Origin: UBA4582 sp964228885
GTDB lineage: Bacteria; Pseudomonadota; Gammaproteobacteria; Pseudomonadales; Azotimanducaceae
NCBI GenBank assembly: GCA_964228885.1
Contig: CAXRCG010000048.1
Span: 1-64,000 of the forward strand
DNA length: 64,000 nucleotides
Reading direction: 5' to 3'
Position numbers and translations under genes: made by a program. This document shows, in pieces, positions 42,555 through 50,948 of the stretch. Under the pieces are notes generated by a model, which saw only the letters and a list, made by a program, of their open reading frames with translations, was not told the origin of the DNA and ran no database searches. Numbering within the stretch: the first letter of the stretch is position 1; each line of letters begins with the position of its first letter.

Positions 42555-44006
42555 ATGAGTCACTATGCGTACCAATCCGCCGTGGCGCTAGCCCGCGCCA
42601 TTGCCTCTAAAGAAGTGAGTTCGCTGGAACTGACAGATATGTACATTGATCGAGTAGAATCAATCGACCCTGATATCAACGCAGTCGTTGTGAAGGATTT
42701 TGAGCGAGGCCGTGAGGCAGCGCGCGCTGCAGATTCAGCGATTGCCGCAGGTAAGGCGCATGGCCCATTTCATGGTGTCCCTATGACAATCAAAGAGGCC
42801 TACGACATCGAGGGCTTACCCACGACGTGGGGTTTCCCCGAATTCGAGCACAATATCGCAACAGCAGATTCCGAAATGGTTATTAAAATGAAGCGCGCAG
42901 GTGCACATTTTTTCGGCAAAACCAACGTACCTCGCAGTCTTGCAGATTTTCAAAGTTTCAACGACATTTATGGGACAACTAACAATCCTTGGCATCTTGA
43001 AAGCACACCTGGCGGTTCTTCAGGGGGTTCCGCCGCAGCCTTAGCGGCAGGACTAACGGGCCTTGAGGCGGGTTCTGACATTGGCGGTTCCATTCGAAAT
43101 CCCGCACACTTTTGTGGCATCTATGGACACAAACCCACGTGGGGCATTGTTTCAGATGCCGGGCATGCACTTCCAGGACAAGCCGCACCTGCTGATATAG
43201 CGGTGGTCGGGCCAATGGCGCGCAGCGCTGAAGATCTGAAAGTCAGCATGGAGGTTTCCGCGGGGCCCGCGAGTCATGACGTGCTTGGCTGGCAGCTCAA
43301 ACTACCAATGCCCAGTAAAACCCACCTGAGGGATTTTCGAGTCGCTATCTGGACCAACGACGATATGGCCCCGGTCTCGCAGGAGATATCCGATAGGGTC
43401 CAGTCGATCGGTGATATGTTAAGCAGGCTTGGCGCCACTGTATCAGACAGCGCGCGACCAGAGATTGACATCGAACAAAGTCATGACACCTACAGTAGCC
43501 TACTCTGGGGCGTAATGGGGGCAGAGCTTAGCGCTGAAGAAAAAAGAGACTACCATGCACGTCTTAGTCAATTAGACCCCAACGACCACTCAATAGCGGC
43601 TAACATGATTCGTTACTCTATCCAAAGCCACGGAAACTGGGCAGAGCACAACAACAAAAGGTTTCTTATTCGACAACGGTGGCAACGTTTCTTTAATGAC
43701 TGGGACATCGTCATATGCCCACAAACCGCAACGACTGCTTTTCCACAAGATGAAACGGGATATCTCGGGCGAAAAATAATCGTCGATAACGTCAAGCAAG
43801 ACTATTTCCAACAAGTATTTTGGTCAGGACTGGTCACCGTCGCACACCTACCAAGCACCGTCTTTCCAACAGGACTTTCACAAGCAGGGCTACCCATCGG
43901 CTTGCAGGCTGTCGGGGCTGAATTTAACGACTATATCACCATAGACTTCACCAGATTGATGGCGCAAGAAATCGGAGGGTTCATACCACCACCTGCTTAC
44001 GCATAG
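42555..44006 (+). CDS. Amidase signature family hydrolase
   Basis: A 483-residue amidase with the complete Ser-cisSer-Lys triad: Lys80 in 'GVPMTIKEAYD', Ser155 in 'STPGGSSGGSAAAL', and the nucleophile Ser179 in 'GSDIGGSIRNPAHFCG'. 'GIYGHKPTWG' follows as expected. AAGGGG before the ATG supports the start. The family hydrolyses carboxamides, carbamates and related amides; the lack of the GatA partner genes nearby and the overall pattern argue against an aminoacyl-tRNA amidotransferase. No signal peptide is seen, so it acts in the cytoplasm. It is divergent from the PhyH-family gene. Confidence 0.9.
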   Translation: MSHYAYQSAVALARAIASKEVSSLELTDMYIDRVESIDPDINAVVVKDFERGREAARAADSAIAAGKAHGPFHGVPMTIKEAYDIEGLPTTWGFPEFEHNIATADSEMVIKMKRAGAHFFGKTNVPRSLADFQSFNDIYGTTNNPWHLESTPGGSSGGSAAALAAGLTGLEAGSDIGGSIRNPAHFCGIYGHKPTWGIVSDAGHALPGQAAPADIAVVGPMARSAEDLKVSMEVSAGPASHDVLGWQLKLPMPSKTHLRDFRVAIWTNDDMAPVSQEISDRVQSIGDMLSRLGATVSDSARPEIDIEQSHDTYSSLLWGVMGAELSAEEKRDYHARLSQLDPNDHSIAANMIRYSIQSHGNWAEHNNKRFLIRQRWQRFFNDWDIVICPQTATTAFPQDETGYLGRKIIVDNVKQDYFQQVFWSGLVTVAHLPSTVFPTGLSQAGLPIGLQAVGAEFNDYITIDFTRLMAQEIGGFIPPPAYA

Positions 44007-44126
44007 ACTGTCAATCACGTCGGAGCGCTCAATCACAACACCCCTGTGCTACATTGTTTGCTTTGAAGTCTTTGTTAATAAAGAACCCTGTCGGAATTTC
44101 CCGCGGCAATCGCCGTTGTGATACTG

Positions 44127-45299
44127 TTAGGACCTTGACGTATCTGACAAGTAAGCAGCATACAAAAACAGACTCTGAGCAATCATCAGTACCGCTGCGA
44201 CAAAAACAAGAAAAAGATCATTGCCGCCAAACTCCAGCAGTCGTCCACCGACTGCCGGCGCTAGCATCGCCGCCACACTGATCGCAGCCGGCAGTATCGG
44301 CAGTAAAAAACCACTGCCATCTGATTCGGCAACACCCGCCGAGCCATAGGCTATGGTGAAGTTCCAGCCGGAATTAAGCAACACAAGCGCGAAAGTAACA
44401 CCCAACGCTGTCATCGGGCGCATCAACAAGACCACGCTGATAGCGATAATGATCGAACCGCCAAGCAACATGACAAAACGGCTCGGCCATTGGCCCATGA
44501 ATGCCGGAATAAGCCCGGTCAACCCACCCAGCAAAAGCGCCACAGATATTGCTCCCCCGGCAGCTTCAGCGGTCAAACCACCTGACTGGACGATTCTGTC
44601 GATAAAAGCCCAAAGTCCAGTGATACCCAGGTAAAAAATAAACATCGCTAGGACTCCAAGTTTTGGCGCTAGAACGGCGCCCTTGATAGCCACAAGACAG
44701 TCGCGCAAACCTACCTGCTTAAGCAAGAACCTGCCGCTCTCTGGCACAAACCTTGACAAAAAAAGCGAGAGCAAACAAATCAATGACAGGAAATACATGC
44801 TGCCCTGAAAACCAAAATAAGGGGCGATTAATACAGGTATCGCGAACGCGACAATCGCAGCCAGACCTACCTGGGACACGATACATATCCCGATCGCTCT
44901 ATCAGGTTCATCTGTATCTCCCAAGTAAGTAAAAACCGGGGTATAGATAAAAGCCATGACTACGCCGAGCGCAAACAAAAAGAGCGCAATGACCTCAAAA
45001 CTTTCAAGATGCGGAATCGTTGCAAAAATTAAAATAGAGCAAAATAGACTGACGTTCACGGCTCTTTGCCAGTTAACCCGGCGCACCCAGAACATGGCAA
45101 CAATTGTGATTATCGTAAAACCAGCAAAGTAGGATGAGCCTAGGTCGCCTACTTGAGAATCACTGAAATTCCTTGTCTAGCCAATTAGCGATAGAAGAAT
45201 CGGCATAACGTTAAAAACCAGTGCACTGATCGCCACCAGAAAAGACAATGTAATGAGTTTCGGTAGCGTTGCATTGATAGGCTTTTGAGTAGGTCGCAA
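44127..45299 (-). pseudogene. MFS transporter interrupted by one in-frame TAG
   Basis: The minus strand encodes a 322-residue MFS fragment from ATG 45095 that begins only at the end of helix 2. Reading upstream in the same frame, the missing N-terminus is present: 'PKLITLSFLVAISALVFNVM' (helix 1), 'PILLSLIG', then a single TAG at 45177-45179, then 'NFSDSQVGDLGSSYFAGFTI' (loop and helix 2) running straight into the open frame. No frameshift is needed. No ATG lies before helix 1; a TTG at 45299 is the only candidate start. So the gene is broken by one nonsense codon and perhaps by loss of its start. The C-terminal part shows no further damage, so the event seems recent, or the shorter protein is still made. 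Confidence 0.75.
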
Positions 45300-45635
45300 A
45301 GGTATACTTCTGAGGCTAATCTATGACACACCAACAGACTAAACTGTTTACAATTGATCCACAATATCTGCCCGATACCCATAAAGGCGTCGAAGGAACT
45401 TAGTGGGTCGAAGAAAAGTACCAGCGTAATGATTTTCTAGCGAGAAGACACAGATAGATACTGGATTTATGGCTACGAAAGATGTTGCGAATCTATTGCG
45501 CAGGCGAGTACCCTTTGACTTCTCGTTGGGGCAACGAGCGCGGACAAACCGGTATGTTCTGCGCAGCGACATAAGTGCTAACACAGAAAATTGAGCGCAA
45601 AACGACCGTTATGAATTTGGGCCTTTCGTTTGATG
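45300..45635. other. Decayed intergenic segment
   Basis: About 335 bases. On the plus strand an ATG at 45323 with GAGG in front opens a frame that stops after 26 codons at TAG; the same frame continues with protein-like text ('WVEEKYQRNDFLARRHR', 'ILDLWLRKM') broken by a second TAG at 45455. This could be a gene remnant, but I do not recognise the family and chance cannot be excluded. No terminator is evident for the flagellar genes that end here. Confidence 0.25.
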
Positions 45636-46190
45636 CTAGGTAATGTTGTCTAAAACGGTTTGACCCATACTGGGCTTTTCCGTGTCTAACCCGATGACCT
45701 TCAGCATCTCTAACACTTCGTCCTTGAGGGCTTCAGAGGCGACTTCCCTTTCCTCTTCAGAGGAAAGATTTTGCCCAACGTTATATAGCCTTTTTACATA
45801 CTTAGCTGGTATCCATGACAAAACCTCACCCTTAGTGCCGCCAATGGAGGCCTCTGGTTCCGGCTCTTCTCGAATCCCTTTTTTAGCGTCATAAATACCC
45901 TGCTCGACTATTTCTTCGATATGTCGCTGCAGGATATAGGCATACCTCTTCCTCACTTCCGTAATTCTCTCACTAGCATCGGATTGGTCTGACAGGGCAT
46001 CCCATATTTCCTTGCCGAGCAACCCTAAAAGTGGCCCACCCTTTTTAGGCAAGGGTGCAGCTTTCCTTTGCTTTGTCCTTTTTTCAAGCTCAGACGTTTT
46101 CTTCAAAAGGTAAAAGAGTAAAGCGAACACAATGAAAAAGAGCACTAACAACATGATCATCAAAAGCACTTCAACACTCGATTGCGCCAT
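45636..46190 (-). CDS. Unknown membrane-anchored protein downstream of flhB (third of three)
   Basis: A 184-residue protein I do not recognise. One N-terminal helix (about residues 8-30, 'LLMIMLLVLFFIVFALLFYL') is followed at once by a charged, helical stretch (KKTSELEKRTKQRK), so the bulk lies in the cytoplasm. The rest is helical and charged, with 'EIWDALSDQSDASERITEVR' near 60 and a coiled segment to 105. It ends the series flhB, SPOR protein, acidic coiled-coil protein, this gene; gaps are 22-25 bases, so co-transcription is likely. A role at the flagellar base or in polar envelope organisation is inference from location only. Confidence 0.7.
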   Translation of the reverse strand: MAQSSVEVLLMIMLLVLFFIVFALLFYLLKKTSELEKRTKQRKAAPLPKKGGPLLGLLGKEIWDALSDQSDASERITEVRKRYAYILQRHIEEIVEQGIYDAKKGIREEPEPEASIGGTKGEVLSWIPAKYVKRLYNVGQNLSSEEEREVASEALKDEVLEMLKVIGLDTEKPSMGQTVLDNIT

Positions 46191-46212
46191 CTCTATAACC
46201 CCGTCTTTGCGA

Positions 46213-47274
46213 TCATTTATCGTCGTTCCCGGTCAATTTATAGTTCTCAGTCAATTTGTAACTCTCTGCCAATTCGGCTTTCCTTATGATGTAGAGATCA
46301 CTGACTTTTTGCTGGATATCGGCAGCAATCGTTTTATCTTCAGTCATGCTGTTCTTGATCGCTCTCTGATTATTTTCAACCTGCTTCAATACTGCTAATT
46401 GGTTTTTCATTTTACCAAGAGTCTTCAGCTCGCCAAGAACACTTTGTTTCTGGGCCTCAGACAATTTCAATATATCATCCCCCTTCGCCTGAATTTCACG
46501 CCCGATGGCTGCGCCCAATCCCGAGATATCTCTGGTATGCGTTTGGGTGCTCGACTTCAAAACCTCGAGATCACTGATAATGAGCGACTGCTGACCCTCG
46601 ATCGACAATAGTTGATCTTGCACATCAACCAGTTTTTCGATGCCGTCTCCTAATTGTATGCCTCTTTTAGCCACGGCGATAATCACTCGATCAAGTTCAT
46701 CCGTTTTTTGCGAAAGTTGCATTGATAGCACAATATAAAACAGAATCGAAACTACTAACACAAAACCGGTTATTCCAGAGGTAACATAGATGAGCTTTCT
46801 AGCATTATCAATTTGCTGAGTGGTTGACTCTAGAATCTGTTTGATATGCGTCAACGGACCGACATTGACACCATTAATTTTTAAGCTGACAGTTCCATCG
46901 CTAATCGAACCGCCTCCTTCAATTTCAACTCGATCACTATTTTGTGGTTGATGCTCCGTACTTGTATCTGAAGCTGTCGCTAAATTTACTGCCTCTGAAG
47001 CTTCCTCGTCTCCTGATACATCGCTCGCGAGACTATCCCCGGCATCGTCTTCAGCTTCAGGTGCTGATGACGTATCGCCAGACTCTGCTGGCTCCTCAAC
47101 AGAAGCGTCCTCTTCTGCCGTTGAATCACTGTCGCTCACCGAATCTGTTGCCTCTATTTCGTTGGAATCATCAACTACGCCATCTTCATCTGAAACTGAT
47201 TGTTGCGTTTCTTCCTCAGACACTGATTCTTCAGCGACGCCATTGTCGGTCTGATCTTCTTTGTCATTGGCCAT
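46213..47274 (-). CDS. Acidic, coiled-coil membrane protein downstream of flhB (second of three)
   Basis: A 353-residue protein of unknown family. Residues 1-115 are a very acidic, low-complexity tail rich in Asp, Glu, Ser and Val. Residues 118-150 contain a short ordered stretch (SLKINGVNVGPLTHIKQILE). A single hydrophobic helix at about 165-187 ('YVTSGITGFVLVVSILFYIV') is followed by a long predicted coiled coil to the end, with the closing repeat 'YKLTENYKLTGN'. One of the two ends must be outside the cytoplasm; the acidic tail is probably inside. AGAGG precedes the ATG. It is likely co-transcribed with flhB and the SPOR protein. A structural role is inference. Confidence 0.7.
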   Translation of the reverse strand: MANDKEDQTDNGVAEESVSEEETQQSVSDEDGVVDDSNEIEATDSVSDSDSTAEEDASVEEPAESGDTSSAPEAEDDAGDSLASDVSGDEEASEAVNLATASDTSTEHQPQNSDRVEIEGGGSISDGTVSLKINGVNVGPLTHIKQILESTTQQIDNARKLIYVTSGITGFVLVVSILFYIVLSMQLSQKTDELDRVIIAVAKRGIQLGDGIEKLVDVQDQLLSIEGQQSLIISDLEVLKSSTQTHTRDISGLGAAIGREIQAKGDDILKLSEAQKQSVLGELKTLGKMKNQLAVLKQVENNQRAIKNSMTEDKTIAADIQQKVSDLYIIRKAELAESYKLTENYKLTGNDDK

Positions 47275-47299
47275 TGATATAACCTCTTTTCTAGAATTA

Positions 47300-48724
47300 T
47301 TAGTTCATCAAATCACTTGCGGAAATGATGTAGGAATTTTCAAAACCACCGGCAGACCTTATCCTACCCAACTCCGCTTCTCCGTAGGGGCCTTTAACCA
47401 CTGCCCAATAGTTATTCTTCTTTAGTTCAACGCGAAACTGTTCTAGGGCATCGCTCTTCGCAATCCAGGCGACAGCAGCATTCTTATTTCGAAAAGCCGC
47501 TTCCTGAACAAAATACTTCGCCTCAAAAATTTCTTCTTCAGCCTTAACACCTGGAACCGATACTTCTTCGGCCTTAACATCTGGAACCGATACTTCTTCA
47601 GCCTTAACATCTGGAACCGATAATTGCGGCAAGACTTCCGCAGCTGCCACTAGTTCGGGGGCTGGCTGCTCAGGGGTGATAGATTCTACGGGCGCAATCA
47701 CTTCAATAGAACCCAATATGGTTTCATCCAAGATAACCTCCTCTTGCGGCATTATAATCATCGCGGTTTCTTCATTAACCGCTTTGATTTCAATGTTATC
47801 CGGAAGACGCTCCGCTGAAGCACTCATCGGCTGATCATTTAAAAATTCTTTAACGTTAATTCTCGCAGACTCAATACCCCCGGGTATAAAGTCATCAAAT
47901 AAAATAGCAGCCGGAAAAGTTATGACTAAACACATTAAAGCAGCATAACCCAAAAACCTGCCCTTCTTTATTCTGGCCAATCGAGGATCAGCTGTGTCTA
48001 TGCCATCCTTGCTTTCATTTTCATCTTTCACCTGGCCGGCACTCTTATCTGCTTGAATTTTGTCAGCTAGCGCCAAAGGGTCAAATGTCACGATTTGAGC
48101 TATATCGTCTTGTGTGTCCTCTTGCACTGCTAATTTACTAACTAGCTCTCTGGCCGTTTGCAAAGACCCGTCTGTCTCTGCTCTGAGAACGAAATCTGCG
48201 CATTGATCCGCATCCGGCAAGTCAAAGCTCCATAGTGGCGTTCTGGTTACACGCAGCCACTTTTTCATTTCCTCGCTTCTCCAAGCTATACCAGTCGTGA
48301 GTATAAGCACAGAGATGCCTGCCTGCTTAAATTGGCTCAAGATACGATGCACAAGGGACAGCGGCGACACTAACTCTGAGTTAGTGAGCTCGAATATCCA
48401 TAATTCTTGAGTGCGCCCCTGAACTTGAGCTTGCAGATCAAATTGCTCTATTTCTCTTAATCGAACATTGACTTTTTTAATAATCGAGTCTCGATTAAGC
48501 GGTGCTCTCTTGACCTCTCCAGTTTCTTTTTCTGTAAAAATATTAGAAACAATTTCTCGCACATAGTGCTCTTGTAGCGCGTAATTTTCACTGGTGACGA
48601 CCGCCGCTGAAGCCGGATTTCTCAGATGGCTTATCACGCTTGTGACCAGCTCAGTATGCTTTTCGCTAAAACTTGAGAACGACCCAATGTATGGCTCTTT
48701 TCTTATTCCCGTATGTTTTTTCAT
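47300..48724 (-). CDS. SPOR-domain membrane protein with degenerate ATPase-like N-terminus (first of three)
   Basis: A 474-residue protein with a DamX-like plan. Residues 15-195 resemble an AAA/GspA-like domain: 'HRILSQFKQAGISVLILTTG' and 'LWIFELTNSELVSP' look like core strands, but no Walker A motif (GxxxxGK) is present, so ATP binding is unlikely. A transmembrane helix follows at about 250-270 ('YAALMCLVITFPAAILF'), then a Pro/Glu/Val-rich periplasmic linker with a tandem repeat, and a C-terminal SPOR domain from about 400 ('YFVQEAAFRNKNAAVAWIA', 'YWAVVKGPYGEAELGRI'). SPOR domains bind glycan strands lacking stem peptides. The position after flhB suggests a link between the flagellum and the cell wall; this is inference. 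Confidence 0.72.
   Translation of the reverse strand: MKKHTGIRKEPYIGSFSSFSEKHTELVTSVISHLRNPASAAVVTSENYALQEHYVREIVSNIFTEKETGEVKRAPLNRDSIIKKVNVRLREIEQFDLQAQVQGRTQELWIFELTNSELVSPLSLVHRILSQFKQAGISVLILTTGIAWRSEEMKKWLRVTRTPLWSFDLPDADQCADFVLRAETDGSLQTARELVSKLAVQEDTQDDIAQIVTFDPLALADKIQADKSAGQVKDENESKDGIDTADPRLARIKKGRFLGYAALMCLVITFPAAILFDDFIPGGIESARINVKEFLNDQPMSASAERLPDNIEIKAVNEETAMIIMPQEEVILDETILGSIEVIAPVESITPEQPAPELVAAAEVLPQLSVPDVKAEEVSVPDVKAEEVSVPGVKAEEEIFEAKYFVQEAAFRNKNAAVAWIAKSDALEQFRVELKKNNYWAVVKGPYGEAELGRIRSAGGFENSYIISASDLMN
47541..47622 (-). repeat. 30-bp tandem repeat, about 2.7 copies, in the SPOR-protein linker
   Basis: Units at 47541-47570, 47571-47600 and 47601-47622 (partial) differ by one or two bases. 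They encode repeats of VPDVKAEEVS in the periplasmic linker. Near-identity suggests recent expansion by slippage and possible length variation among strains. Confidence 0.85.
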
Positions 48725-48747
48725 AATGTGTACTTCCCGCCAATCAA

Positions 48748-49896
48748 TTAGTTAGGCCTACGACCATGCTCATCAAACCATAACTCTTTTGGCACCTTTG
48801 GTTTGGGCTTCTTAAGACTTGTTCCCTCTTCTTTTGCCATTCCCAATCCAAAGACATAAGCAATGACTTGAGCAACGGCCAAAAATAAAGCCTGAGGAAT
48901 ATAGTGACCGAGTTCAGTTGTAAAATAGATTGCTCTTGCAAGCTGGGGTGACTCAAACACTAGCACTTGGTTTTCATTTGCGATCTCTTTAATTTTTTGA
49001 GCAATAAGACCTTTGCCTTTTGCCAACACTTTTGGCGCAGCCTCAGAGTCCTTGTCATAGCTCAGAGCAACAGCGAAATGTTCGGGGTTAGTAATGACAA
49101 CATCAGCGGCAGGGACATCCTGTAACATCCTTTGCTCGGCCATTTCCCGCTGTTTTTGTTTAATCTTCTGACGGACCTCGGGCTGACCCTCCATTTCTTT
49201 AAATTCGTCTTTTATTTCTTGCTTTGTCATCTTCAACTTTCTGATGAATTCATATCTTTGATATGGCACATCAATTGCTGCTATCACCGCCAGCGCGACG
49301 GAAACAATCAGCGCGCCGAACAAAACAAATGAAGCAGCGTCATAAATACTCGTAGCAATATCACCTCTGGAAAATAGGAGAACTTGCTCATAATTGCTGT
49401 ATAGATATATCCCTGCAGTCAAAGCAACCAACGAAAACTTTAGGACAGATTTCACGAGCTCAACGACCGCTTTAAGACCAAAAATTCTTGCAAGGCCAGA
49501 GATTGGATTAATCTTACTTGCTTTCGGTGCAATGGCTTTCCAAGAAAACACAAAACCATCCAATGCTGTTGCACCAAAAATGGCTAACAACATCGAGATT
49601 GCAAGCACGGGACTGAGCACCAGGTAACTCTCCCCGAAAATGCTCGCTAACCGAACAACCAACGCCGATTCATCTTTAACAGAATCGACGGAAAAGATCA
49701 GGCTATCCTTGAACAACTCAATAAACCGAGGTGCCAGAAAGAAGCTGAGTGAGTATAAAGACGCAATAAAACCGATCGTGACAACCGCGATTGTCATATC
49801 TTGGGACCGCAAAACTTGTCCATCTTCTCGTGCTTTTTCGATTCTACGAGAGGTCGGTTCTTCGGTTTTTTCTTCTTGAGGCGTATCTTCAGCCAT
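48748..49896 (-). CDS. flhB: Flagellar type III export protein FlhB, NPEH variant
   Basis: A 382-residue export-gate protein. The N-terminus 'GEKTEEPT'-like signature appears as 'EEKTEEPTSRRIEKAREDGQ'. Four transmembrane helices occupy about residues 35-215, followed by the cytoplasmic switch domain. The autocleavage site reads N270-P271-E272-H273 in 'VVITNPEHFAVAL', whereas the usual motif is NPTH; Asn and Pro are kept. FlhB switches export from hook to filament proteins, working with FliK. The gene follows fliR by 4 bases. The C-terminal extension beyond about residue 350 is basic and proline-rich. Confidence 0.94.
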   Translation of the reverse strand: MAEDTPQEEKTEEPTSRRIEKAREDGQVLRSQDMTIAVVTIGFIASLYSLSFFLAPRFIELFKDSLIFSVDSVKDESALVVRLASIFGESYLVLSPVLAISMLLAIFGATALDGFVFSWKAIAPKASKINPISGLARIFGLKAVVELVKSVLKFSLVALTAGIYLYSNYEQVLLFSRGDIATSIYDAASFVLFGALIVSVALAVIAAIDVPYQRYEFIRKLKMTKQEIKDEFKEMEGQPEVRQKIKQKQREMAEQRMLQDVPAADVVITNPEHFAVALSYDKDSEAAPKVLAKGKGLIAQKIKEIANENQVLVFESPQLARAIYFTTELGHYIPQALFLAVAQVIAYVFGLGMAKEEGTSLKKPKPKVPKELWFDEHGRRPN

Positions 49897-49900
49897 CTAT

Positions 49901-50668
49901 TTATCCGCCTAGTATCAGATTAAGTCGACGAAAGGCCAAAAACCAAAGGTTCTCAACCTGTGCGAACCAGAGAGGCATCGTTAGCAGCAGCATACCTAGC
50001 CCTGCAGGAATCAAAGCAGGAAAACCGACAGCAAACACATTGAGGCTCGGCGCAGCTCTCGAGATAATGCCAAGAGATGAATTAATTAGCAGCAAGCCAA
50101 AAATTATTGGAAAAGCGATGGACACTGCGCCTAGGAAAATTTGCGAGGTCCAAACAACAAAATTTTGGATCATTAAATCACCGAACACACCAGAGGCTAT
50201 CGGGACAAGTTCAAAGCTCTGTTGGAGCACAGAAATTAAAATAAGATGCCCGCCAAAGCTCATAAACAGCAGAAAGCCGACAACGATAAAGAACTGAGAC
50301 AAGGTAGGCACATTACCCACATTCGGGTCGATCATATTGGCCATACTTAACCCCATCCCACCCGCAATAATTTGGCCACTCACTATTAATCCGGCAAGGA
50401 CAATTTGTAGCGTAATACCCATTAAACCGCCGACAAGGATCTCGTGGGTGATGCCTAATACTGCTCCAAAGCTAAACGGGTCAATTTCCGGGATTTCGAT
50501 TAACGGGTAGATCATCCACGTCAATACTAGGCTTAACAGCAACGTGACCCTGAGGTTTATCGCTGCCTGTGAAAAGAACGGCACTGTCATTATAAAAGCG
50601 GACACTCTAATCATTGGCCACAGAAACGTTTCCAGTAAATTTATGACATGAGGTGCTAGGATTTCCAT
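49901..50668 (-). CDS. fliR: Flagellar export gate protein FliR
   Basis: A 255-residue inner-membrane protein with about six helices. Family segments: 'FLWPMIRVSAFIMTVPFFSQ' near residue 15, 'EILVGGLMGITLQIVLAGLI' near 75, 'GQIIAGGMGLSMANMIDPN' near 97, and 'INSSLGIISRAAPSLNVFAV' near 205. It forms the FliPQR channel of the flagellar type III export apparatus. It follows fliQ by 5 bases and precedes flhB by 4 bases. Confidence 0.95.
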   Translation of the reverse strand: MEILAPHVINLLETFLWPMIRVSAFIMTVPFFSQAAINLRVTLLLSLVLTWMIYPLIEIPEIDPFSFGAVLGITHEILVGGLMGITLQIVLAGLIVSGQIIAGGMGLSMANMIDPNVGNVPTLSQFFIVVGFLLFMSFGGHLILISVLQQSFELVPIASGVFGDLMIQNFVVWTSQIFLGAVSIAFPIIFGLLLINSSLGIISRAAPSLNVFAVGFPALIPAGLGMLLLTMPLWFAQVENLWFLAFRRLNLILGG

Positions 50669-50673
50669 GGCCG

Positions 50674-50943
50674 CTAGTATTCCATGGTTCTTATACGTTC
50701 AAAGACTGTGTCGAAATAGTCCATCATCACAGCCAACTGCCACTCACCAAAAATTATGAGCGCCAACAACATCACCCCCAGCTTGGGAATAAAACTCAAA
50801 GTCATCTCTTGAATCGAGGTCGCGGCTTGCAAAATACCAACAATTAAACCCGTACCCAGCGCAGCGCCAAGGATTGGTGCTGCCACCATCACCGTCACAA
50901 ACAATGCTTCTACGGCAAGATCCATGACTATTCCAGGTTCCAT
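50674..50943 (-). CDS. fliQ: Flagellar export gate protein FliQ
   Basis: An 89-residue protein with two hydrophobic helices, matching FliQ length. 'GTGLIVGILQAATSIQEMTL' and 'SFIPKLGVMLLAL' are the conserved central loop and second helix. The ATG at 50943 lies 5 bases after the fliP stop; the longer frame from 50997 would lie inside fliP. It is part of the FliPQR core. Confidence 0.94.
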   Translation of the reverse strand: MEPGIVMDLAVEALFVTVMVAAPILGAALGTGLIVGILQAATSIQEMTLSFIPKLGVMLLALIIFGEWQLAVMMDYFDTVFERIRTMEY

Positions 50944-50948
50944 ATCAT

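Noticed and set aside
44127..45594. Recoding of TAG as a sense codon, suggested by three TAGs in protein-like frames
   Set aside because: TAG ends several intact genes here (for example fliP, fliI and the pterin methyltransferase), so it works as a stop.
47541..47622. CRISPR-like repeats
   Set aside because: The units are contiguous with no spacers and encode an in-frame peptide repeat.
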